DNA of 64,000 nucleotides, from contig CALESJ010000004.1 in NCBI GenBank assembly GCA_937907025.1, forward strand, positions 37,449 through 101,448, written 5' to 3'. The notes below the pieces were generated by a model. That model saw nothing but the letters and a program-made list of their open reading frames with translations. It made no database searches and had not been told where the DNA came from. A program made the translations under genes and the position numbers. This DNA is from an uncultured Faecalibacterium sp. GTDB lineage: Bacteria > Bacillota > Clostridia > Oscillospirales > Ruminococcaceae. This document shows positions 51,724 through 61,208 of the stretch, in pieces; within the stretch, counting starts at the first letter, position 1, and every line of letters begins with the position of its first letter.

Positions 51724-54700
51724 GTGCAAGACTTTACCACAAGGAAGCAGCCCGCCGGGCTGTACGATCCCCGCTTTGAGCACGACAACTGCGGCATCGG
51801 TGCCGTGGTGGACATCAAGGGCCGCAAGAGCCACAAGACCATTGACGACGCGTTGCAGATCGTGGAGCATCTGGAACACCGTGCCGGCAAGGACGCCGAG
51901 GGCAAGACCGGCGACGGCGTAGGTATCCTGCTGCAGATCGGCCACAAGTTTTTCCAGAAAGTCGCCGCCGAAGCCGGCATTACCCTGGGCGGCGAGCGGG
52001 AATACGGTGTGGGCATGTTCTTCTTCCCTCAGGAGGAACTGCGCCGCAACCAGGCCAAAAAACTGTTTGAGATCATCTGCCGCAAGGAGGGTCTGACCTT
52101 CCTGGGCTGGCGTGCTGTGCCGGTGTGCCCGGAGATTCTGGGGCACAAGGCCCGCTCCTGCATGCCCAGCATCTGGCAGGGCTTTGTGGAAAAGCCCGCC
52201 CGGGTGCAGGCCGGTCTGGATTTTGACCGCCACCTGTATGTGGCCCGCCGGGTGTTTGAACAGTCCAGCCCCGAAACCTATGTGTGCAGTCTGTCCAGCC
52301 GTACCATCGTGTACAAGGGCATGTTCCTGGTGAAGGAGCTGCGCCTGTTCTACCCCGACCTGCAGGACACCGACTATGAATCCGCCATCGGCATGGTGCA
52401 CAGCCGGTTTTCCACCAACACGGCCCCCAGCTGGAACCGTGCCCACCCCAACCGCATGATCCTGCACAACGGCGAGATCAACACCATCCGGGGCAACGTG
52501 GACACCATGCTGGCCCGCGAGGAAACCATCGCCAGCAGCTGCCTCAAAGACGATATGGCCAAGGTGCTGCCCATCGTGAACCAGGACGGCAGCGACTCCG
52601 CCATGCTGGACAACACCCTGGAATTCATGGTCATGAATGGCATGGACCTGCCCCTGGCTGTGATGGTCACCATCCCCGAGCCCTGGAGCAACAACGACAG
52701 CATGGACCCCAAGAAGCGCGCTTTCTACCAGTACTACGCCACCATGCTGGAACCCTGGGACGGCCCGGCTTCCATCCTGTTCTCCGACGGCGATGTGATG
52801 GGCGCTGTGCTGGACCGCAACGGCCTGCGTCCTTCCCGCTACTACATCACCCGTGACGGCCGCCTGATTCTCTCCAGCGAGGTGGGCGTGCTGGATGTGG
52901 ACCCTGCCGAGATCGTTTGCCGTGACCGTCTGCGCCCCGGCAAGATGCTGCTGGTGGACACCGTGAAGGGCGAGCTGGTGGACGACGACCGCCTGAAGGC
53001 TGACTATGCCAGCCGCCAGCCCTACGGCGAATGGCTGGACCGGAACCTGGTCAACCTGAAAGACCTGAAGATTCCCAACCATCGCCCGCCGGAGCCCGAC
53101 TCCAAGGAACTGGTCCGACTGCAGAAGGCGTTCGGCTACCGGTACGAGGATGTCACCTCCATGATTCTCCCCATGGCCAAGAACGGCGCCGAGCCCTCCG
53201 GTGCCATGGGCAGTGATACCCCGCTGGCTGTGCTCAGCCACACCCATCCCCCGCTGTTCGACTACTTCAAGCAGATGTTCGCCCAGGTCACCAACCCGCC
53301 CATCGACGCCCTGCGTGAGAAGGTCGTCACTTCCACCACCGTGTATGTGGGCGCCCAGGGCAACCTTCTGGAAGAAAGCAGCGAGAATTGCAAGGTCCTG
53401 AAGATCAACAACCCCATCCTGACCGAAACTGACCTGCTGAAGCTGAAGGCCATGAATGTGCCCGGCTTCAAGGTACAGACCGTTTCCATCTGCTACTACA
53501 AGAACACCGATCTGGAAAAGGCCATCGAACGGTTGTTCGTGGAAGTGGACCGCGCTTACCGCGACGGTGCCAACATCCTGATTCTCTCTGACCGGGAAAT
53601 CGACGAGTACCATGTGGCCATTCCCAGCCTGCTGGCCGTGGGTGCTGTGTCCAAGTATCTGGTGCGCACCAAGAAGCGTACCGCCATGGCTTTGGTGCTG
53701 GAGAGCGGCGAGCCCCGCCTGGTCCATGACTTTGCCACCCTGCTGGGCTACGGTGCCTGCGCCATCAACCCCTATCTGGCGCAGCAGAGCATCCGTCAGC
53801 TCATCGACGAAGGTCTGCTGGACAAGGACTACTACGCCGCCGTGGAAGACTACAATCGCGCCGTGCTGGCCGGCATTGTGAAGATTGCTTCCAAGATGGG
53901 TATTTCCACCATCCAGTCTTACCAGGGCAGCCAGATTTTCGAGGCTCTGGGCATCAGCAAGGAAGTGGTGGACAAATACTTCACCAACACTGTCACCCGT
54001 GTGGGCGGCATCACCCTGAAAGACATCCAGGACGATCTGGAAGAGCGGCACCAGAAAGCCTATGACCCCCTGGGTCTGGGCACCGGTACCGAGTTGCCCA
54101 GCCTGGGTCTGCACAAGTTCCGCAGTGGTCCCCAGGCGGAACAGCACCTGTACAATCCCCAAACCATCCACCTGCTGCAGCAGGCTTGCTGGACCGGCGA
54201 TTACTCCAAGTTCAAGGCGTACACCGATGCCATCGACCATACCGGTCCCGATGAGATGCACCTGCGCAGCCTGCTGACCTTCCGCTACCCCGAACAGGGC
54301 GTGCCCATCGACGAAGTGGAGAGCGTGGACAGCCTGGTCCGCCGCTTCAAGACCGCAGCCATGAGCTACGGCGCCCTTTCTGCCGAAGCCCACGAATGCA
54401 TGGCCATTGCCATGAACCGTCTGGGCGGCAAGAGCAACACCGGCGAGGGCGGCGAGTTTGAGGAGCGCTACGGCACCGAGCGGAACTCGGCCATCAAGCA
54501 GGTGGCTTCGGCCCGCTTCGGCGTGACCAGCAAGTACCTGGTTTCCGCCAGCGAGATTCAGATCAAGATGGCCCAGGGCGCCAAGCCCGGCGAGGGCGGC
54601 CAGCTGCCCGGCGGCAAGGTCTATCCCTGGGTTGCCAAGACCCGCCACTCCACCACCGGTGTGGGCCTGATCTCTCCTCCGCCCCACCATGACATCTACT

Positions 54701-56274
54701 CCATCGAGGACCTGGCCCAGCTCATCTACGATCTGAAATGCGCCAACCGCAAGGCAGCCATCAGTGTCAAGCTGGTCAGTGAAGCCGGTGTCGGCACCAT
54801 TGCCGCCGGCGTGGCCAAGGCAGGCGCCGAGGTCATCCTGATTTCCGGCTTTGACGGCGGCACGGGTGCTGCCCCCAACAACTCCATCCACAACGCCGGT
54901 CTGCCCTGGGAACTGGGCATTGCCGAAGCGCACCAGTGCCTGATTATGAATGGTCTGCGCAGCCGCGTGCGCATTGAGGCGGACAGCAAGCTGATGAGCG
55001 GCCGCGATGTGGCCATTGCCGCCATGCTGGGCGCCGAGGAATTCGGTTTCGGCACCGGTCCCCTGGTAGCCATGGGCTGTGTGATGATGCGCGTGTGCAA
55101 CCTGGATACCTGCCCCATGGGCATCTGCACCCAGAACCCCGAGCTGCGCCGCAACTTCAAGGGCAAGCCGGAATACGTCATGAACTTCATGCGGTTCATG
55201 GCCCAGGAACTGCGGGAATACATGGCCCGCCTGGGCGTGCGCCGTCTGGAAGACCTGGTGGGCCGTACCGACCTGCTGGCCATCAAGGAAGAGCCCGCCG
55301 GCAGCCGTGCCAGCGAACTGGACCTGACCCCGCTGCTGCACAATCCCCTGGTGGAGAACAGCAGCATCCACTTCGACCCCAAGGATGTGTACAACTTCGG
55401 CCTGGAAAAGACCCCCGACATGAAGGTGCTGATGAAGAAGTTCAAGAAGAGCTTCGAGATGGCCGAGCCCAAGCCCATGAAGGTGGAGCTGACCGTAGGC
55501 AACACCGACCGCGCTTTCGGCACCATCTTCGGCAGCGAGATCACCTCCAAGTTCGGCAACACCCTGCCTGACGACACCTTCCATGTGCTGTGCCACGGCT
55601 GCGGCGGCCAGAGCTTCGGCGCGTTCCTGCCCAAGGGCCTGACCCTGGAACTGGAAGGCGACTGCAACGACTATCTGGGCAAGGGCCTTTCCGGCGGCGA
55701 GATCGTGGTCTACCCGCCCAAGAGCGTGACCTATGACCGCAGCCAGAACATTGTCATCGGCAACGTGGCCCTGTACGGTGCCACCAGCGGCAAGGCGTTC
55801 ATCAACGGCGTGGCCGGCGAGCGCTTCTGCGTGCGCAATTCCGGCGCTGTGGCCGTGGTGGAAGGCGTGGGTGACCACGGCTGTGAATACATGACCGGCG
55901 GCACTGTGGTGGTGCTGGGCACCACCGGCAAGAACTTTGCGGCCGGCATGAGCGGCGGCATCGCCTATGTGCTGGATGAGAACTGGGATCTGTACCAGCG
56001 CGTGAACAAGGACATGGTCAGCCTGGAGCCCGTGGAGCACAAGTACGATGTGGCCCTGCTGAAAGATCTGATCCGCGAACATGTGGAACGCACCGGTTCG
56101 CCCCGCGGCAAGGAGATCCTGGATGATTTCGGGGCATATCTGCCGCGCTTCAAGAAGGTCCTGCCTCACGACTACGACAAGATGCTGCGCCTGATTGCCC
56201 AGATGGAAGAAAAGGGCGAGGACAGCGAGCAGGCTCAGATCGAAGCCTTCTACGCTATGAAGAACGCCAAATAA
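51724..56274 (+). CDS. gltB: Glutamate synthase large subunit
   Basis: About 1,516 residues from a GTG with an AAGGAGAGG site; the frame opens 31 codons earlier. It makes two glutamates from glutamine and 2-oxoglutarate. A short propeptide ends at Asn22, so the nucleophile C23 in NCGIGAVVDIKG becomes the new N terminus of the glutaminase domain. A central and FMN domain follow, with the 3Fe-4S motif CNLDTCPMGIC near residue 1130, then a glucan-like beta-helix (GXGXG repeats) at the C terminus. gltD follows 13 bases later. Confidence 0.97.
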   Translation: MQDFTTRKQPAGLYDPRFEHDNCGIGAVVDIKGRKSHKTIDDALQIVEHLEHRAGKDAEGKTGDGVGILLQIGHKFFQKVAAEAGITLGGEREYGVGMFFFPQEELRRNQAKKLFEIICRKEGLTFLGWRAVPVCPEILGHKARSCMPSIWQGFVEKPARVQAGLDFDRHLYVARRVFEQSSPETYVCSLSSRTIVYKGMFLVKELRLFYPDLQDTDYESAIGMVHSRFSTNTAPSWNRAHPNRMILHNGEINTIRGNVDTMLAREETIASSCLKDDMAKVLPIVNQDGSDSAMLDNTLEFMVMNGMDLPLAVMVTIPEPWSNNDSMDPKKRAFYQYYATMLEPWDGPASILFSDGDVMGAVLDRNGLRPSRYYITRDGRLILSSEVGVLDVDPAEIVCRDRLRPGKMLLVDTVKGELVDDDRLKADYASRQPYGEWLDRNLVNLKDLKIPNHRPPEPDSKELVRLQKAFGYRYEDVTSMILPMAKNGAEPSGAMGSDTPLAVLSHTHPPLFDYFKQMFAQVTNPPIDALREKVVTSTTVYVGAQGNLLEESSENCKVLKINNPILTETDLLKLKAMNVPGFKVQTVSICYYKNTDLEKAIERLFVEVDRAYRDGANILILSDREIDEYHVAIPSLLAVGAVSKYLVRTKKRTAMALVLESGEPRLVHDFATLLGYGACAINPYLAQQSIRQLIDEGLLDKDYYAAVEDYNRAVLAGIVKIASKMGISTIQSYQGSQIFEALGISKEVVDKYFTNTVTRVGGITLKDIQDDLEERHQKAYDPLGLGTGTELPSLGLHKFRSGPQAEQHLYNPQTIHLLQQACWTGDYSKFKAYTDAIDHTGPDEMHLRSLLTFRYPEQGVPIDEVESVDSLVRRFKTAAMSYGALSAEAHECMAIAMNRLGGKSNTGEGGEFEERYGTERNSAIKQVASARFGVTSKYLVSASEIQIKMAQGAKPGEGGQLPGGKVYPWVAKTRHSTTGVGLISPPPHHDIYSIEDLAQLIYDLKCANRKAAISVKLVSEAGVGTIAAGVAKAGAEVILISGFDGGTGAAPNNSIHNAGLPWELGIAEAHQCLIMNGLRSRVRIEADSKLMSGRDVAIAAMLGAEEFGFGTGPLVAMGCVMMRVCNLDTCPMGICTQNPELRRNFKGKPEYVMNFMRFMAQELREYMARLGVRRLEDLVGRTDLLAIKEEPAGSRASELDLTPLLHNPLVENSSIHFDPKDVYNFGLEKTPDMKVLMKKFKKSFEMAEPKPMKVELTVGNTDRAFGTIFGSEITSKFGNTLPDDTFHVLCHGCGGQSFGAFLPKGLTLELEGDCNDYLGKGLSGGEIVVYPPKSVTYDRSQNIVIGNVALYGATSGKAFINGVAGERFCVRNSGAVAVVEGVGDHGCEYMTGGTVVVLGTTGKNFAAGMSGGIAYVLDENWDLYQRVNKDMVSLEPVEHKYDVALLKDLIREHVERTGSPRGKEILDDFGAYLPRFKKVLPHDYDKMLRLIAQMEEKGEDSEQAQIEAFYAMKNAK

Positions 56275-56287
56275 GGAGGGCATATCC

Positions 56288-57769
56288 ATGGGAAAACCGA
56301 CCGGATTTATGCAGATCAAACGGCAGACCAGCACCGAGCTGCCGCCGGAAGAACGCATCTGCAACTTTAACGAATTTCATCTGCCCCTGCCCTCGGACGA
56401 ACAGCAGGCCCAGGGTGCCCGCTGCATGGACTGCGGTGTGCCTTTCTGCCAGAGCGGCATGATGGTAGGCGGCATGGCCAGCGGATGCCCGCTGAACAAC
56501 CTGATCCCCGAATGGAACGATCTGGTGTACCAGGGCCGCTGGGACCTGGCGCTGCATCGGCTGCGCGCCACCAACCTTTTCCCTGAATTCACCAGCCGGG
56601 TCTGCCCTGCCCTGTGCGAGGCAGCCTGCACCTGCGGCATGGCCACGGGCAATCCCGTTACCGTCAAGGAGAACGAGCACGCCATTGTGGAGTACGGTTA
56701 CGAGCACGGGCTCATTCAGCCTACCCCGCCCGCGGCCCGTACCGGCAAGAGCGTGGCTGTGGTGGGTGCCGGTCCTTCCGGCCTGGCCGTGGCAGACCTG
56801 CTGAACCGCCGGGGCCACAGCGTCACCGTCTTTGAGCGGGAAGACCGCGTGGGCGGTCTGCTGATGTACGGCATCCCCAACATGAAGCTGGAGAAAACCG
56901 TGATTGAGCGCCGTGTGGCCATCATGAAGGCGGAAGGCATCGAATTCGTGATGAACACCAATGTGGGTGTGGACATCAGCCGCGAGGAACTCACCAGCCG
57001 CTATGACGCGGTGGTGTTGTGCTGCGGCGCCAAGCAGGCCCGCGACCTGGCGGTACCGGGGCGTGATGCGTCAGGCATCTACTTTGCGGTGGATTACCTG
57101 ACCAGCGTGACCCGCAGCCTGCTGGATTCCAACTTTGCGGACGGCCGCGCCGTTTCCGCCGAGGGCAAGCGTGTGCTGGTCATCGGCGGCGGCGACACCG
57201 GCAACGACTGTGTGGGTACTGCCATCCGCCAGCACTGCGCCGATGTGCTGCAGCTGGAAATGATGCCCTGTCCCCCGGCGACCCGCGCCCCCGGCAACGA
57301 CTGGCCGGAATGGCCCAAGGTCCTCAAGACCGACTACGGCCAGCAGGAAGCCATCGCAGTGTTCGGCCGTGATCCCCGCGTTTACCAGACTACGGTGAAG
57401 GAATTTCTGAAAGGAGAGGACGGTCGCGTCTGCGGTGCGGTCCTCTCCAAGCTGGAAAGCCGTGTGGTGGACGAAGCCACCGGCCGCCGCGCCATGGTTC
57501 CCACCGGCGAGGAAGAAACGGTGGAATGCGAACTGGTGCTGATTGCAGCCGGCTTCACCGGCTGCGAAAGCTACACCGCCGAGGCTTTCGGTCTGGAACT
57601 GACACCCCGCGGCTGCGTAGCTGACCACGATTTTGCCACCAATGTTCCCAACGTCTTCACCTGCGGCGATATGCGCCGCGGCCAGAGCCTGGTCGTCTGG
57701 GCCCTGCGGGAAGGCCGGGATACGGCCGCTGTGGTGGACCGTTTCCTGATGGGATATACGAACCTGTAA
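56288..57769 (+). CDS. gltD: Glutamate synthase small subunit
   Basis: A 493-residue NADPH-type electron-transfer subunit. Cysteine clusters near the N terminus (CMDCGVPFC, CPL, CPALCEAACTCG) hold two 4Fe-4S clusters. The FAD site is VVGAGPSGLAVADLLNRRG near 157 and the nucleotide site VIGGGDTGNDCVG near 300. A C-terminal FTCGDMRRGQSLVVWA block completes FAD binding. An AAGGAGGG site precedes the ATG. Confidence 0.97.
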   Translation: MGKPTGFMQIKRQTSTELPPEERICNFNEFHLPLPSDEQQAQGARCMDCGVPFCQSGMMVGGMASGCPLNNLIPEWNDLVYQGRWDLALHRLRATNLFPEFTSRVCPALCEAACTCGMATGNPVTVKENEHAIVEYGYEHGLIQPTPPAARTGKSVAVVGAGPSGLAVADLLNRRGHSVTVFEREDRVGGLLMYGIPNMKLEKTVIERRVAIMKAEGIEFVMNTNVGVDISREELTSRYDAVVLCCGAKQARDLAVPGRDASGIYFAVDYLTSVTRSLLDSNFADGRAVSAEGKRVLVIGGGDTGNDCVGTAIRQHCADVLQLEMMPCPPATRAPGNDWPEWPKVLKTDYGQQEAIAVFGRDPRVYQTTVKEFLKGEDGRVCGAVLSKLESRVVDEATGRRAMVPTGEEETVECELVLIAAGFTGCESYTAEAFGLELTPRGCVADHDFATNVPNVFTCGDMRRGQSLVVWALREGRDTAAVVDRFLMGYTNL

Positions 57770-57790
57770 ACTCTCTGAACCATGTAAAAA

Positions 57791-57832
57791 TAACCGCCCC
57801 TGTAACGGATGGCCGTTTACAAGGGCGGTTAT
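57791..57832 (+). terminator. Terminator-like inverted repeat after gltD
   Basis: TAACCGCCC/GGGCGGTTA plus TGTAA/TTACA and CGG/CCG with one mismatch, ending in a weak T-run. It lies about 20 bases past gltD. Confidence 0.65.
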
Positions 57833-57921
57833 TCCATATATCGGCATGATTCGCCTGTGTTCTTTGCCTTCTTTTTTCTGTATACTAAAGAAAATCTGCT
57901 TTATTCGAAAGGAGCACCGCC

Positions 57922-58380
57922 ATGTGCCTGGTCTGCGAACGAATCGCCATGATTCAAAAGGGTACCAATCCGTACTTCGTAAAAGAACTGCAAACCGGCT
58001 ATGTAGTACTGGGTGACAACCAGCATTTTCACGGGTATACTCTGTTTCTCTGCAAGAAGCATGTATCGGAACTGCACGACTTACCGGGAAATGAGCGTAC
58101 CCTGTATCTGCAGGAAATGGCACTGGTCAATCAGGCCGTGGCACAGGCTTTCGGGGCGGAGAAGATGAACTGCGAATTGCTGGGCAACGGGGACAGCCAC
58201 TTGCATTGGCACCTGTTTCCCAGAAAAGCCGGTGATTTACAGGGATACGGTCATAACGGGCGGGGACCGGTCTGGTGGTATCCTGCCGAAAAAATGTACA
58301 GCGACGATACTGTGCCTGCACCACAGCAATTGCAGCAAATGAAGCAGCAATTGCTGACCGCACTGAACTCCCTTTTGTAA
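57922..58380 (+). CDS. HIT-family nucleotide hydrolase/transferase
   Basis: A 152-residue HIT protein. The family motif H-x-H-x-H is seen as HLHWHLFPR near residue 92, and the N-terminal CLVCERI may bind zinc. Such enzymes hydrolyse dinucleoside polyphosphates or adenylated compounds. It stands alone between gltD and an intergenic structured element, convergent with the AraC-type gene. A GAAAGGAG ribosome site precedes the ATG. Confidence 0.85.
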   Translation: MCLVCERIAMIQKGTNPYFVKELQTGYVVLGDNQHFHGYTLFLCKKHVSELHDLPGNERTLYLQEMALVNQAVAQAFGAEKMNCELLGNGDSHLHWHLFPRKAGDLQGYGHNGRGPVWWYPAEKMYSDDTVPAPQQLQQMKQQLLTALNSLL

Positions 58381-58401
58381 GGCGCGATATCTTCCCCATC
58401 A

Positions 58402-58523
58402 AAAATTGGCATTGGCCCAACAGCAGGCTCTTTATGGGGGCCCCGTACTTGTGACACGCAGCGCTCCCCCTGATGCAAAACTTGCCTTGCACTGCATCAG
58501 GGGGATTCTCTGTTGCCAATTTT
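58402..58523. repeat. Structured 122-bp intergenic element with inverted ends
   Basis: Ends AAAATTGGCA (58402-58411) and TGCCAATTTT (58514-58523) are perfect inverted repeats. Just inside, ACAG (58420-58423) pairs with CTGT (58510-58513) if an 8-base bulge is allowed. A perfect 13-bp hairpin (58465-58477 with 58493-58505, 15-base loop) sits inside. It could be a bidirectional terminator, a structured RNA or a tiny mobile element; no flanking target duplication was seen. Confidence 0.6.
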
Positions 58524-58527
58524 CCGT

Positions 58528-59475
58528 TCACGGTTCATGCGGCTGGCCTTCCTGCAGGCGGCGATATTCCGCGGGGGAAATGCCGTACTCCTGTTTGAAG
58601 GCCCGGTAAAAGGTCGAATAATCTCCGAACCCGACCATTGTGCAGACCTGGTCTGCCGCTCTACCATCCAGCAACAGGCTCTTGGCGGCTATCAGACGGC
58701 GCTGGGTCACATAATGATAAAAGCTGACTTTCATCCTTTTGCGGAACAGTTGATTGATGGTACTTTCACTGATCAGAAACCGCCGGGCCGTTTCTGCCAG
58801 CGTGATTTTCTGGCCCATCTCGGATTCCACATAAAACAAAAGCCGGTCCAGAAGCTCCTGTTTTTCGGTGGGCGGCGCCAGGGTCTTGTCATTGGCATGT
58901 GCCCGGTACAGCTGTACCATCAGGCGCATGGTATTCCCGTACACCGCTGCCTGCCATCCGGGCAGACGGGCGTACCCTTCCTTCACACCACTGCGGAACA
59001 GGCGGCTGAGAATTTCTTCCCACCGGGTACCGGCGGAGCGCAACACAAAAGGCCGGTCAGGCAGAATTTCTTCATCCGGAAAAAGGTCATTCATATTTTT
59101 GGCAAACAAAGGACTGAGCCAGACCACATCCCGGGTATAGGGTTCCACCAGTTTTTCCAGAAACAGCGGACGATGACTGACGCCGGGCGGCACAAACACC
59201 ACATCCCCGTGCTGAAGGTGATACCGCTCTGTCCCCAGCAGGTACTGCAGGCTACCGCCGCGGCAAAACAGAATTTCATAGAATGTGTGGCTGTGCAACT
59301 GCACCACATCCTCGGATTCGCTGATGTCATCGTGGGTATCCACATAGGGGGAATCCATCTCCAGCTCCTGATAAATGGAACCGGGCACATACCCGTCCTC
59401 TTCCAAAGAGGTGTTGAGTTGTGAACGTTTCTCCGACAACGGTTCTTGAGGACTAAGCTTGGCGATACTTCTCAT
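58528..59475 (-). CDS. AraC-family transcriptional regulator
   Basis: About 315 residues. A cupin-like sensor domain (LHSHTFYEILFCRGG, LQHGDVVFVPPGVSHR) is followed by a C-terminal pair of helix-turn-helix motifs (TLAETARRFLISESTINQLFRKRM and VGFGDYSTFYRAFKQEYGISPAEYRR). The likely start is the ATG at 59475 or the GTG at 59490, because the promoter lies at 59526-59554 and the ORF upstream of it cannot be translated from that message. It is divergent from the transporter gene and probably controls the island. Confidence 0.88.
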   Translation of the reverse strand: MRSIAKLSPQEPLSEKRSQLNTSLEEDGYVPGSIYQELEMDSPYVDTHDDISESEDVVQLHSHTFYEILFCRGGSLQYLLGTERYHLQHGDVVFVPPGVSHRPLFLEKLVEPYTRDVVWLSPLFAKNMNDLFPDEEILPDRPFVLRSAGTRWEEILSRLFRSGVKEGYARLPGWQAAVYGNTMRLMVQLYRAHANDKTLAPPTEKQELLDRLLFYVESEMGQKITLAETARRFLISESTINQLFRKRMKVSFYHYVTQRRLIAAKSLLLDGRAADQVCTMVGFGDYSTFYRAFKQEYGISPAEYRRLQEGQPHEP

Positions 59476-59525
59476 TTGGCTTATTTTCACAGAATCACAT
59501 CGCTTCGTTTGTAGATTTTGGATAC

Positions 59526-59554
59526 AGTGTACCATATCTTTGCGGGATTTGCAA
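59526..59554 (-). promoter_or_regulatory. Promoter for the AraC-family gene
   Basis: Minus strand TTGCAA (59549-59554), 17 bases, TACACT (59526-59531). Confidence 0.65.
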
Positions 59555-59559
59555 TAAAA

Positions 59560-59591
59560 CATGTGGAAATTGCAATTTACTTTGCATGTGG
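59560..59591. promoter_or_regulatory. Candidate AraC-type operator
   Basis: Direct repeats CATGTGG at 59560-59566 and 59585-59591 (25 bases apart) flank a perfect palindrome AAATTGCAATTT (59567-59578). They lie between or over the two divergent -35 elements, a usual place for an AraC-family site. Confidence 0.45.
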
Positions 59592-59604
59592 CTAACGGTA
59601 CAAT
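59576..59604 (+). promoter_or_regulatory. Promoter for the transporter-creatininase-esterase operon
   Basis: TTTACT (59576-59581), 17 bases, TACAAT (59599-59604). The poor -35 fits a promoter needing an activator. Confidence 0.55.
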
Positions 59605-59712
59605 ACAGATAAACAAGGCAGAGTTGGTCCGGGCCCGACCCGCTCTGTGAACAATGATTTTCCGTCAGTATCCTGCGCAGCGGACATGCGCAACCACAAG
59701 GAGGATAACACA

Positions 59713-61095
59713 ATGGCAACTACCACTAAAAGCGGCCTGTCACTCAAGCATAAAATCGGGTATGCCATGGGTGACCTGGGCGGTTGTATGACCTTTGCCC
59801 TGATGGGCGCTATGGTCACCCGCTACTACACCAACGTTTTGAAAGTCGACACCACCATTCTGGCCATTCTGTTGCTGGTCTGGAATATCTGGGATGCCGT
59901 CAACGATCCCATGATGGGCGTGCTGATGGACAAGATGTACGCCAAGAATAAGAATCCAAAAGGCAAGTTCCGCCCATGGCTCATCCGCGTTGCACCTTTG
60001 CTGTGCGTGACCGCCATCGCGTTCTGGACGGTACCCACCTTCTTCCAGGGCACGGCCATGCTGGTCGTCCTGTTCTTCTGCAAGATCTTGTATGAAGGCT
60101 GCTACACCATGTTCAACATTCCCATGGGCTCTCTGCTGGGCGCCATGGCCAACAACGACGCCGAGCGTTCCACTCTGTCCAGCGCCCGCGGATTCGGCTC
60201 CCTGATCGGCAACATTTTGCCCATGATGATCCTGCCTCAGCTGCTTTCCAAATACGGTGACACATCCTTCGCTTTTGGCGTGGGCGCCACGATTTGTGCT
60301 GTCATCGGCTTTGTGTTCTGCCTGCTGCATTACTTCTGGACGGAAGAACGCAACACTTCCGCCGTGGAAGCCGCCGGCAGCGGCGATGGTGTCAAGGTCA
60401 GCGACATCTTTGTGGCCTTCCGCAAAAATCGCGCTTACGTTGCCCTGATCATCCACGGTATCTGCATCTGCACCCAGCAGTATGTGGCCAGCACCCTGGG
60501 CACTTACATGTACGGCGATGTTCTGGGTGACATTGGCATCATGAGCGTTCAGAGTGCCTTCTCCATGGTTGTCGGTATCGTCAGCCTGGCCCTGTGCCCC
60601 CTCGTCAGCAAAAAGATTGGTCTGGAAAAGATGGTCCGTATCTGCCTGCTATGCGGTGCTGTGTGTTACCTGGGCCTGTTCGCCGTCATGATGATCACCA
60701 CCATCTCGCCTCTGGTCTACATGATCTGGGCAACGGTTGCTTCCAGCTTCGGCGGTGTTTCCATCTACATGCAGTGGGGCCTGGTTGCCACTGTGACCGA
60801 CTACAATGAAATGGTCACCGGCAAGCGCACCGAAGGCACCATCTACGGCACCTTCAACCTGTCCCGCCGCATCGGCCAGACCGTGGGCAACTCCGCCGCT
60901 GTTCTCGCTCTGGGCTGGATCGGTTATCAGGCCGGCGCTGCTACGCAGACTGCCGCCACCATCACCGGCATCAAGGCTCTGTGCGTCCTGATTCCCGCCA
61001 TCTTCCTCGTCGGTTCCTGGATTGCATTCCGCTTTGTCTGGAACATTACCCCGGAAATCCGTGCCCAGATGGCCGCCCGCAAGACCGCAGAATAA
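59713..61095 (+). CDS. GPH-family sugar:cation symporter (MFS)
   Basis: A 460-residue protein with about 12 membrane helices. Start MATTTKSGLSLKHKIGY has GGAGGATAACACA upstream. The opening GYAMGDLGGCMTF, with WNIWDAVNDPMMGVLMDK near residue 60, is the hallmark of the glycoside-pentoside-hexuronide family. It would import a glycoside or uronide with a cation. The frame opens 22 codons earlier but lacks a ribosome site. It heads the island together with the two enzymes downstream. Confidence 0.92.
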   Translation: MATTTKSGLSLKHKIGYAMGDLGGCMTFALMGAMVTRYYTNVLKVDTTILAILLLVWNIWDAVNDPMMGVLMDKMYAKNKNPKGKFRPWLIRVAPLLCVTAIAFWTVPTFFQGTAMLVVLFFCKILYEGCYTMFNIPMGSLLGAMANNDAERSTLSSARGFGSLIGNILPMMILPQLLSKYGDTSFAFGVGATICAVIGFVFCLLHYFWTEERNTSAVEAAGSGDGVKVSDIFVAFRKNRAYVALIIHGICICTQQYVASTLGTYMYGDVLGDIGIMSVQSAFSMVVGIVSLALCPLVSKKIGLEKMVRICLLCGAVCYLGLFAVMMITTISPLVYMIWATVASSFGGVSIYMQWGLVATVTDYNEMVTGKRTEGTIYGTFNLSRRIGQTVGNSAAVLALGWIGYQAGAATQTAATITGIKALCVLIPAIFLVGSWIAFRFVWNITPEIRAQMAARKTAE

Positions 61096-61100
61096 AAAAT

Positions 61101-61140
61101 TGTCCCACGTCCTCGGCGTGCCCCGCCGGGGACATTTTTA
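61101..61140 (+). terminator. Partial terminator between the transporter and creatininase genes
   Basis: TGTCCC (61101-61106) pairs with GGGACA (61129-61134) and a T5 run follows. In the middle of an apparent operon it may reduce expression of the two downstream enzymes. Confidence 0.55.
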
Positions 61141-61208
61141 AAGAAATCTGCAACAGCAGGAATTTTTATTTGTTCCCGTTTTTCCGGATACAAAGGAGTT
61201 GGATTCGT

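Noticed and set aside
51721..56364. A 1,547-residue minus-strand open frame opposite gltB
   Set aside because: No ribosome site and no recognisable domain; high-G+C codon usage of gltB leaves the opposite frame free of stops. gltB itself is certain.
59476..59616. N-terminal extension of the AraC-family protein to 362 residues
   Set aside because: It would start upstream of the gene's own promoter (59526-59554), and no ribosome site is present.
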